Shown here in pieces: positions 18,260 to 25,374 of a stretch of 64,000 nt of DNA (its first letter is position 1; every line of letters starts with the position of its first letter). The stretch is taken from the NCBI RefSeq assembly GCF_006716445.1, contig NZ_VFPA01000005.1, positions 62,001 to 126,000 of the forward strand, in the 5' to 3' direction. Origin of the DNA: Pseudonocardia kunmingensis. GTDB taxonomy: Bacteria; Actinomycetota; Actinomycetes; Mycobacteriales; Pseudonocardiaceae. A model generated the notes under the pieces. It was not told the DNA's origin. It did not search any database and saw nothing but the letters and a program-made list of their open reading frames with translations. Made by a program: the position numbers and the translations under genes.

Positions 18260-18340
18260 TCAGCTGCAACAGCAGCGACAGCACCCCGGACAGCAGAGGG
18301 TCGCGCCCGCGCTGCAGATCCGGTCCGTCACGCCGCGCAT
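18260..18340 (-). CDS. Cysteine-rich leader peptide (putative attenuator)
   Basis: A 26-codon ORF, ATG at 18340 to TGA at 18260, with eight Cys: C9, C16-C17, C20-C21 and C23-C25, the last three adjoining a final Ser. The layout (short ORF, clustered Cys codons at the end, 61 bp upstream of a same-strand gene) matches the poly-cysteine upstream ORFs reported in mycobacteria, where ribosome stalling at Cys codons controls downstream sulphur genes. A longer frame from 18481 exists but its extension overlaps nothing conserved. No clear ribosome site, so leaderless translation is possible. Confidence 0.5.
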   Translation of the reverse strand: MRGVTDRICSAGATLCCPGCCRCCCS

Positions 18341-18497
18341 TCTGCCAGAACCCCGGGCCCCGGTCACCGGCACCCGCCGCCCTGATCCGTCCGAGCCGCA
18401 CGTGATCGCCGCGCACACGGCGCTGACGTGCGGCTCGCGCCGATCACCGGGTAACGGGGCGGCCCGGGCGGGTCCGGCCACCGCCGCGTCTCCTGGA

Positions 18498-18686
18498 TCA
18501 GTACGGGCGCTTGGGCATGATCACCCAGAGCACGATGTAAATGACGAACTGCGGGCCGGGCAGCAGGCAGGACAGCACGAACGCGAGCCGCACGGCGAAC
18601 GGGCTCCAGCCGAAGCGCTCTGCGAGGCCCGCGCACACGCCGGCGATGACCTTGCCGTGGCGCGGGCGGGTCAGGGTCGATGCCAC
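18498..18686 (-). CDS. PspC domain membrane protein
   Basis: 62 residues, nearly all PspC domain: basic TRPRHGKVIAGVCAGLAERFGW followed by a hydrophobic helix ending VLWVIMPKRPY. PspC proteins act in membrane-stress responses. The GTG at 18686 is chosen because GGAAGGAG lies six bases upstream; the frame open to 18878 adds about 64 low-similarity residues. Not part of a psp operon here. Confidence 0.82.
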   Translation of the reverse strand: MASTLTRPRHGKVIAGVCAGLAERFGWSPFAVRLAFVLSCLLPGPQFVIYIVLWVIMPKRPY

Positions 18687-18932
18687 CTTCAGCTCCTTCC
18701 AGGTGCGGCGCACCTCGCCGCTGACCTCCAGTGTCGGCGCCGCCGGAGCGTCGGGGCTCGGGAAACGCCCGGAGACGCCCCTGAGATGTCCCCGAGAAGT
18801 ACCCCCGGAGGGCTGACGGCACTCGCGGACGGTGAGGGTGAGCTGCTCCGCCCGGGGCGAAGATCGCGATTCATCCACAGGTGTCGGTGAACCCCCTGGT
18901 CAGCTCGGTGCACGCCGCATAGCGTCTCGGTC

Positions 18933-19982
18933 GTGTCCCGATCACGCTCCCTGCCGGCCCTGCTCGCCACGGCGGCCTGCACCGCGGCCCTCGCGCTGTT
19001 CGGCGCGCCCGCCACCGCGCAGGCGCAGCCACCCACCGCGGTGGTCGTGCTCGGCGACAGCGCGGCGTCCGGCGAGGGCGCGAACGACTACGAGCAGGGC
19101 ACGCGCGGGGAGAACGGCAACTGGTGCCACCGCTCCGTGCACGCCTACGTCCACCGCACGGCGCTGGCCGACGAATCGGTCAACTTGGCCTGTTCGGGCG
19201 CGGAGTCGGCGAACGTCGGCTTCGGCGCGGGCACCCACCACACGGAGGGCTCGCAGGCGCAGCGCCTGGTCGACGTGGCCGGTGCGCACCGCGTCACCAC
19301 CGTGATCGTGCAGGTCGGCGCCAACGACGACGCCGCACTCACCGCCACCGGCATCGCCTGCATCCGCGCCTTCATCGATCCCGGCGAGCCGCCGTGCCGG
19401 GAGACCATCGGCCCGCTCGTGCCCGAGCGGATGGCGGCCACGGCCACCAAGGTCGAGGCGGCCGTGGACGACGTGCGCGAGGCCATGCGGCGGGCGGGCT
19501 ACGCCGACGACGGTTACGCCCTGGTGCTCGCCTCCTACGCCTCGCCGGTCACCGAGCACATGCTGCCCCTGCAGCCCGCCGCCGGGTGCCCCTACAGCCG
19601 CGCCGACGCAGGCTGGGGCCGCACCGAGCTGTTCCCGGCGCTGTCGGACGCGCTGCGCGGCGTCGCCGAGCGCACGGGAGCGCGGTTCCTGGACATGGTC
19701 CGCGCCACCGAGGGCTACGAGGCGTGCACCAAGCCGTTGCAGGCGCAGGAGTGGCAGCGGCGCATCACCGTCGACCCCGAGGCGCTGGTGTACGGCGGCC
19801 TCGACGCCGTCGGCTTCCACCTCGCCCAGGAGTCGTTCCACCCCACCGCCGCGGCGCACGCCCAGATGGGGCGCTGCATCGGGGAGTTCGTGCGCTCCGG
19901 GTCCGCGGACGCCGCGTGCGTGGCGGGTGCCGACGGCCGGGCCCACCTGGAGCCGGCACCGGCCACGGCCCCCGCCGCCTAG
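18933..19982 (+). CDS. Secreted SGNH/GDSL hydrolase
   Basis: 349 residues with a Sec signal peptide (about 1-32, ending ATAQA). Block I VVLGDSAASGEGA gives the nucleophilic Ser, VIVQVGANDD supplies the block III Asn, and SFHPTAAAHAQM the catalytic His. This fits extracellular SGNH esterases and lipases of actinobacteria. About six Cys (for example WCHRS, LACSG, GCPYS) could form disulphides outside the cell. Stop TAG at 19980-19982 directly abuts palindromic repeat copy 2. Substrate unknown. Confidence 0.85.
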   Translation: MSRSRSLPALLATAACTAALALFGAPATAQAQPPTAVVVLGDSAASGEGANDYEQGTRGENGNWCHRSVHAYVHRTALADESVNLACSGAESANVGFGAGTHHTEGSQAQRLVDVAGAHRVTTVIVQVGANDDAALTATGIACIRAFIDPGEPPCRETIGPLVPERMAATATKVEAAVDDVREAMRRAGYADDGYALVLASYASPVTEHMLPLQPAAGCPYSRADAGWGRTELFPALSDALRGVAERTGARFLDMVRATEGYEACTKPLQAQEWQRRITVDPEALVYGGLDAVGFHLAQESFHPTAAAHAQMGRCIGEFVRSGSADAACVAGADGRAHLEPAPATAPAA

Positions 19983-20031
19983 GACGAACGGCACTCTCGT
20001 CGGTACCTAGCCGACGAAAGTGCCGTTCGTC
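19983..20031. repeat. 49-bp palindromic repeat, copy 2
   Basis: Left arm identical to copy 1, loop TACCTAG, right arm pairing at 20 of 21 positions. It starts at the base after the SGNH hydrolase stop codon and lies between convergent genes, where it could terminate both. The right flank CATGCGGATCC...TTCCGG is shared with copy 1. Confidence 0.87.
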
Positions 20032-20052
20032 ATGCGGATCCTGTTTCCGGGG

Positions 20053-21180
20053 TCAGAGGACCACGAGGTCGCGGGGGCGGGTGTTCAGCCGCTCGCAGCC
20101 GTCCTCGGTGACCACGACGATGTCCTCGATGCGCGCGCCCCACTCGCCGTCGAGGTACACGCCGGGCTCCACGCTGAAGGCCATGCCCGGCTCGAGCGCG
20201 AGCGCGTTGCCGGCCACGATGTAGGGCTCCTCGTGCACCTCGAGGCCGATGCCGTGGCCGGTGCGGTGCAGGAACCGCTCTCCCAGCCCCGCGGAGGTGA
20301 TCAGCTCGCGGGCGGCGGCGTCCACCTGCTCGGCCAGGACTCCGGGCCGGACGGTGCGCACGGCGCGCTCCTGGGCGTCCTGCAGCACCGCGTAGGCCTC
20401 GCGCACCGCGGCGGGTGGCTCGGCGCCGACGGCGTAGGTCCGGGTGCAGTCGGAGTTGTAGCCGCTCGGCAGCGGCCCGCCGATGTCGATCACCACGACC
20501 TCGCCGCTCTCGATCACCCGGTCGGACCGGTCGTGGTGCGGGCTCGCGCCGTTCGGCCCGGAGCCGACCACGACGAACGCCGCGCCGGTGTGGCCCTCGG
20601 CGACGATTGCGGCCTCGATGTCCGCGCCGACCTGCGCCTCCGTGCGCCCCGGCTTGAGGAACTCGCCCATCCGCGCGTGGACGCGGTCGATCGCCGCGCC
20701 CGCGGCGCGCAGCTCCGCCACCTCGGCGGCGTCCTTGCGCATCCGCAGCTCGCGCAGCACCGGCCCGGCGAGCACCTGCTCCACCTCGGGGAAGGCGGTG
20801 CGCAGGGCCAGGACGTGCGCTGCGGGCATGTGGTCGGCCAGCCCCACCCGGGCGGGGCCGCCTCCCAGATCGCTGACGAGCAGGTGCGGGTCCTCCTCGT
20901 CGCGCCACGTGACGACCTCGATGCCCAGCTCGTCCAGCGCCAGGCTCGCGAAACCGGGTGCCTCCAGGCGCGGCACGACCAGCGCGGGCGGGGCCCGGTG
21001 GCCCGCGGCGGGCAGCACCAGGCAGGTGAGCCGCTCGTGCGACTCACCGGAAGCGCCGATCAGATAGCGCAGATCCGGGCCAGGGGTGACGAGCAGCAGG
21101 TCGGTGCCCTGCACTGCCGCGACCTCGCCTGCGCGGCGGATGCGGTCGGCGAACAGCGCGGTCGGAACGGCCGGTGTCAT
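20053..21180 (-). CDS. pepE: M24 family Xaa-Pro dipeptidase (PepE-like)
   Basis: 375 residues, the usual PepE/PepQ length. The C-terminal pita-bread domain has all five metal ligands: Asp in VVIDIGG, Asp in SDCTRTY, His in TGHGIGLEVHE, Glu in SVEPGVY and Glu in ARIEDIV. It cleaves dipeptides with C-terminal Pro in the cytoplasm. ATG 21180 is the best start; the frame runs to 21228 but overlaps the divergent exonuclease. M. tuberculosis has the same pepE-exonuclease pair (Rv2089c-Rv2090). Confidence 0.9.
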   Translation of the reverse strand: MTPAVPTALFADRIRRAGEVAAVQGTDLLLVTPGPDLRYLIGASGESHERLTCLVLPAAGHRAPPALVVPRLEAPGFASLALDELGIEVVTWRDEEDPHLLVSDLGGGPARVGLADHMPAAHVLALRTAFPEVEQVLAGPVLRELRMRKDAAEVAELRAAGAAIDRVHARMGEFLKPGRTEAQVGADIEAAIVAEGHTGAAFVVVGSGPNGASPHHDRSDRVIESGEVVVIDIGGPLPSGYNSDCTRTYAVGAEPPAAVREAYAVLQDAQERAVRTVRPGVLAEQVDAAARELITSAGLGERFLHRTGHGIGLEVHEEPYIVAGNALALEPGMAFSVEPGVYLDGEWGARIEDIVVVTEDGCERLNTRPRDLVVL

Positions 21181-21212
21181 GGGAGGGAGGGTATTCCGGC
21201 AAGCTGGGGCGC

Positions 21213-22181
21213 GTGACCCGCCCCGCACAGTCGCTGATGCTGCTGGACGCCGCCAGCCTGTACTTCCGGTCCTTCTACGGCGTCCCCGAGTCGATCACCG
21301 CGCCCGACGGCACGCCGGTCAACGCCGTGCGCGGCTTCACCGACATGGTCGCCCGGCTGATCACCGACCGGCGGCCGAGCCGGCTGGTGGCCTGCCTGGA
21401 CCTCGACTGGCGGCCGGCCTTCCGCGTGGAGGCGCTGCCGTCGTACAAGGCGCACCGGGTGCCGGGCGAGCCGGAGGTGGCGCCCGCCGGGTTGCCCGAG
21501 GAGGTGCCCGACCTGCTGGCCCCGCAGGTGCCGGTCCTGCTCGAGGTGCTGGCGGCAGCGGGGATCGCCACCGGCGGCGCGGAGGGCTACGAGGCCGACG
21601 ACGTGATCGGCACCCTCGCCGCGGGCGAGCGCACCGACCCGGTGCTCGCGGTGAGCGGCGACCGCGACCTCATGCAGATCGTGCGCGACGAGCCCGTGCC
21701 GGTGCGGCTGCTCTACGTCGGGCGCGGGCTCGCCAAGGCCGAGCACCTCGGGCCGGTCGAGGTGGCGGCGAAGTACGGCGTCCCGGTGGCGCGCGCCGGG
21801 GAGGCCTACGCGGAGATGGCGATGCTGCGCGGCGATCCCTCCGACGGGCTGCCCGGCGTGCCCGGGGTCGGCACGAAGACCGCGGCCACGATCGTGGGCC
21901 GGTTCGGCTCGTGGGACGAGCTGCGCGCGGCCGTCACCGACCGGACCGACACCCGGCTGAGCCCGCCGGTGCGCACCAAGCTGGCCACGGCCGCGCCCTA
22001 CCTCTCCGTCGTCGAGCCCGTGGTGCGGGTGGCGCTGGACGCGCCCGTCGAGCTCGACCGACCCGACGCGTTGCCCGTCGAGCCGGTCGACCCCGACCGG
22101 CTCGACGCGCTCGCCGAGCGGTGGGGCATCGGCAGCTCGATCGAGCGCCTCCGCGCGGCGCTGGCCAAGAACGCCCGGTAG
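21213..22181 (+). CDS. 5'-3' exonuclease (PolA N-terminal domain-like)
   Basis: 322 residues resembling the 5'-nuclease domain of DNA polymerase I without a polymerase. LMLLDAASLYFRSFYG at the start, the acidic cluster EADDVIGTL, SGDRDLMQI, and the helix-hairpin-helix GVPGVGTKTAATIV all match. The orthologous position in M. tuberculosis is Rv2090. GTG 21213 is preferred; a frame back to 21174 would reach into the divergent pepE. It probably removes RNA primers or flaps. Confidence 0.9.
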   Translation: MTRPAQSLMLLDAASLYFRSFYGVPESITAPDGTPVNAVRGFTDMVARLITDRRPSRLVACLDLDWRPAFRVEALPSYKAHRVPGEPEVAPAGLPEEVPDLLAPQVPVLLEVLAAAGIATGGAEGYEADDVIGTLAAGERTDPVLAVSGDRDLMQIVRDEPVPVRLLYVGRGLAKAEHLGPVEVAAKYGVPVARAGEAYAEMAMLRGDPSDGLPGVPGVGTKTAATIVGRFGSWDELRAAVTDRTDTRLSPPVRTKLATAAPYLSVVEPVVRVALDAPVELDRPDALPVEPVDPDRLDALAERWGIGSSIERLRAALAKNAR

Positions 22182-22193
22182 CCGGCGAGCCGC

Positions 22194-23423
22194 TCAGAAG
22201 AACGTGCCGCACCAGGGCGACGTGGCCGTCGCGAACGCCGCGTCGGCCCGGGGCACGGCGGCGGCGTCCGGCGCGGTCCACCAGCCGGTGGCCACGAGCT
22301 CGGACGGGCGCCGGTCGCCGAGGTAGGCCATCGCCAGCCCGGCCACCCCGCACTCCAGCTCCGGGCGCACGGGCCCGCCCAGCGGGCCGACGCGCTCCGC
22401 GACCCCGTCCGCGATGCGGTAGACGCCCGCGTTCGCCTCCCGCAGCGCGTCGTGCACGGCGAGCAGCACCGGTTCCGCGGTGCCGTAGCCGCGGGCGGCG
22501 AGTGCGGTCGGCACGTCCACGATCCGCAGCCACACCTCGTCGCCCTGCCCGGTGACGGCGCACGCCCGCGGGTCGGTCAGCAGCAGCTCCAGCGGCTCGT
22601 CCAGGGGGCGCAGGTCGCCCTGCACCGAACCGATCAGATCGGTGCCCAGCAGGAAGCCCCACAGCGCCGCGGTGCCGGCGGCGTCGGCGGCGTGCAGGTC
22701 GACGACGTCCAGGCGGCGCTCGGCGAACCCGGCGCCGGGCTCGTCGCCGAGACGGGCGAGCGCGAAGCCGTCGTCCCCGTCCGGCCCGCGGTGCACGAGC
22801 GCCAGCACGTGCGCGCGGTCGACCTCCAGCCGGCGTTCGAGCAGCAGGCCCCACCACCCGTCGTTGCGGGTCATCCCGCCCGCGCGGCGCAGCGCGATCC
22901 GCGCGTGCACGTCCCGCAGGACGGGAGCGATCTCCGCCCGCTCGAGCAGCCGGACGGTGCCGGTCCGTGGTGCGTCCGCTCGGACGAGTGCCGCGTCGGC
23001 CCGCACCCGGACGCCGCGGCCGCGCGTCGCGACGCCGTACCCGAAGCGCCCGTAGATGCGGGCCTCGGAGGCCCGCAGCGACGCGAACGCCTCGCCCCGC
23101 GCGGCGACGTCCTCGAGCTGGGCGCGCATCATCGCGGTCAGCAACCCGCGCCGCGTGTGGTCGGCCCGCACCCCCACCCGCGTCACCGCGGCGAACGGCA
23201 GCACCGCACCGCCGGGCACGGCCATCTCGCTCGGGAACGAGGTGGCCGTCGCGACCAGCGCGCCGTCCTCGTGCACCCCCAGCGTGCGACCGGGGCTGTA
23301 GCTGGACGCGATGCGCGCCCAGGCGGCGTCGTCGGCGGGCGCGTGGTGCAACGCGGCGCCGAAGAGGGTGTGCGCGCTGCGCAGGTCGTCGGGATCGAGC
23401 GGGCGTACGTCGATGGTGCTCAC
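22194..23423 (-). CDS. Eis-like GNAT N-acetyltransferase
   Basis: 409 residues with the three-part Eis fold: N-terminal GNAT domain (VTRVGVRADHTRRGLLTAMM, acetyl-CoA loop, about 65-95), IYGRFGYGVA with the Tyr that acts as general acid in Eis, a central GNAT-like region and an SCP2-like C-terminus. The chain ends GTFF, keeping the C-terminal Phe carboxylate that serves as the catalytic base in Eis. The family acetylates aminoglycosides and other amines. Convergent with the exonuclease gene, 12 bp away. Confidence 0.87.
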   Translation of the reverse strand: MSTIDVRPLDPDDLRSAHTLFGAALHHAPADDAAWARIASSYSPGRTLGVHEDGALVATATSFPSEMAVPGGAVLPFAAVTRVGVRADHTRRGLLTAMMRAQLEDVAARGEAFASLRASEARIYGRFGYGVATRGRGVRVRADAALVRADAPRTGTVRLLERAEIAPVLRDVHARIALRRAGGMTRNDGWWGLLLERRLEVDRAHVLALVHRGPDGDDGFALARLGDEPGAGFAERRLDVVDLHAADAAGTAALWGFLLGTDLIGSVQGDLRPLDEPLELLLTDPRACAVTGQGDEVWLRIVDVPTALAARGYGTAEPVLLAVHDALREANAGVYRIADGVAERVGPLGGPVRPELECGVAGLAMAYLGDRRPSELVATGWWTAPDAAAVPRADAAFATATSPWCGTFF

Positions 23424-23478
23424 ACCGCCCGATGCTGCCCGATCACCGGCGCGCGGCGGCACCGGATTCCCGGTCGGG

Positions 23479-25287
23479 TCAGAGCGGGCGACCGACCTCG
23501 TAGTTGCCCTGGTCGCTGGTGATCGTGATCGGCACGGTCACGGCCTCACCGTCGACGGTGGCCTGGCACTCGAACGTGGCACCCGTCTCGACCACCACGC
23601 CCTCGGCGCACGTCACGCCCTCCACCTCGAGGCCGTAGTCCTGGGCGAGGACCTGCTCGACGCCCTGCTGCACGGCCACGGCGTCGAGGACCTGGGTGGT
23701 GAAGAAGCCCGGGGAGACGAACCCGAGCACGCCGACCAGCGCGAGCACGAGCACTGCCGCGCCGATGCCGATGTACAGCGCCTTCGGGCGGGACCCGCCG
23801 CTCTCGGGCTGCTGGTGGGGAGCGGCGGGACCGGCGCTCCACTGCTGCGGGGACGCATCCGGGCGTGCTCCCCACTGCTGGCCGGGCGGCTGCCCGGGCG
23901 GGGCCCAGCCCTGTTGCGCGGGCCACGCGGGCTGCTGGCCGTAGGGCGGCTGCCCGTAACCCTGTGCGGGCTGCCCCTGGGGGTGCTGCTGCCCCGGCTG
24001 GCCGTACTGCGGCGGCGGACCGAACTGCTGGGTGGCGTCCTGCTGCGGTCCCGGCCGGCCCCGGCCCTCCTGGCCGAACGGCGGCTGGCCGAACTGGTGG
24101 GTGGCATCCTGCTGATCCGGGCGGCCCTGCGCCGGCTGGCCGAAGAGCTGCGTGGCGTCCTGCTGCCCCTGCGCCGGCTGGCCGAACATCTGCGTGGCGT
24201 CCTGCTGCCCCTGCTGACCCTGCTGCCCGTACGGCGCCTGCCCGTACGGCGGCGCGCCGTGCGGCGCGGGCTGCTGCGCGAACGGCGGCTGTGCAGGGTG
24301 GGCGGCCTGCTGCTGCCCGGGCTGACCCGGCTGCCCGAACGGGGGCTGGCCGTAGCCCGGCGGCGGACCGTAGGGGGCCTGCGGTGCGTACGGCTGCTGG
24401 TTCTGGGCCTGGTTCTGGGCGCTGTGCGCCTGCTGGGGCTGGGTCAGCTGCACCTGCGGGCCGCCGGCGCCGTGCTGGGGCGCGCCGTGGGGCTGGCCCG
24501 GGTGCTGCTGCCCGGTCGGGGCGGGCCCGCCCTGCGAGAACCCGTTCTCCGACGGCCCGTCCTGGGCCACCCCGTTCTGGGCCACCCCGTTCTGGTGGGG
24601 AGCGGCGTTCTGCCCATGCCCGGGTTGGGCCGGGAAGGGCTGGCTCTGCGAGGCCGGGTTCTGCGGCTGCGGTGCCGCGTAGTGCTGCTGAGAGGACGCG
24701 TACGGGGCGGCCCCCGCCTGGCCCTGCTCGCCGGCGCCCCAGGCCTGCTGCGGGGCCTGCTGCGGGGCGTGGTGCGGGGTCTCGGCGGCGCGCTCGCCGG
24801 ACTGTCCCGGCTCGTCCTGCCGGGGCACGGCGCTCGTGTCGTCGCGCTCCGGCGTGTGCTGCTGCGGCGGCTCGTCCTGCCGGGGGACGGCGCGGGTGCG
24901 GTCCTCGTCCGGTGCCTGCCGCACGTGCGGCGGAACGGCCATCGTGGGCTCGGCGGCGGCCTCGCCCTCCGGCCGCTGCGGCTCCGGCTCGGCGGCGGGC
25001 TGCTCCGGCTCGGCGTCGGCCCGCGGCGCGGCCTGCTCCGGCGCCTCCTCGGACTCCTGCGGAGCACCCTGATCGGGCGCGTCGTCCGGGCGCTGCGCCG
25101 CCCCCTGGCGGGGCAGGTCGCCGGTCTCCGTGCCGTTCCACGCCTGCTGCGGGACGGCCCGGGTCTCCTCCCCGTTCCAGCCCTGCGCGCCTCCCCACCC
25201 GCCGGGTGGTTGCTGGCCCCACGCGGGCTGCTCGGCGGGCTGCTGCGGCGCGCCGTGCGGCGCCTGCGGTCCCTGGGGCGTACTCAT
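23479..25287 (-). CDS. Gln/Pro-rich membrane protein with C-terminal DUF4333 domain
   Basis: 602 residues: a cytoplasmic low-complexity region (1-500) rich in Gln, Pro, Gly and Ala, one transmembrane helix (about 504-526), and an external DUF4333 domain of about 75 residues with two Cys (VTCAEG, TFECQA) likely disulphide-bonded. Rv2091c occupies the same place in M. tuberculosis and is a shorter membrane protein. The tail holds four QDATxxFG repeats and several T-x-AVP motifs, possible serine/threonine kinase or FHA targets (inference). ATG at 25287 lies 135 bp from helY. Function unknown. Confidence 0.8.
   Translation of the reverse strand: MSTPQGPQAPHGAPQQPAEQPAWGQQPPGGWGGAQGWNGEETRAVPQQAWNGTETGDLPRQGAAQRPDDAPDQGAPQESEEAPEQAAPRADAEPEQPAAEPEPQRPEGEAAAEPTMAVPPHVRQAPDEDRTRAVPRQDEPPQQHTPERDDTSAVPRQDEPGQSGERAAETPHHAPQQAPQQAWGAGEQGQAGAAPYASSQQHYAAPQPQNPASQSQPFPAQPGHGQNAAPHQNGVAQNGVAQDGPSENGFSQGGPAPTGQQHPGQPHGAPQHGAGGPQVQLTQPQQAHSAQNQAQNQQPYAPQAPYGPPPGYGQPPFGQPGQPGQQQAAHPAQPPFAQQPAPHGAPPYGQAPYGQQGQQGQQDATQMFGQPAQGQQDATQLFGQPAQGRPDQQDATHQFGQPPFGQEGRGRPGPQQDATQQFGPPPQYGQPGQQHPQGQPAQGYGQPPYGQQPAWPAQQGWAPPGQPPGQQWGARPDASPQQWSAGPAAPHQQPESGGSRPKALYIGIGAAVLVLALVGVLGFVSPGFFTTQVLDAVAVQQGVEQVLAQDYGLEVEGVTCAEGVVVETGATFECQATVDGEAVTVPITITSDQGNYEVGRPL
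24022..24204. repeat. Coding tandem repeats (QDATxxFG unit)
   Basis: Four in-frame units on the reverse strand encode QDATQMFGQP, QDATQLFGQP, QDATHQFGQP and QDATQQFGPP at roughly 14-24 residue spacing. They are part of the low-complexity tail of the DUF4333 protein and a likely site of copy-number variation. Confidence 0.75.
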
Positions 25288-25374
25288 CGCGGGCCTTCCC
25301 CCTCAGCACGTACGGTCACGGGATCAAAGCACAGCCGACCGACCGTGCCGAGAGGCGGTGGGGGCGCGGCACCC

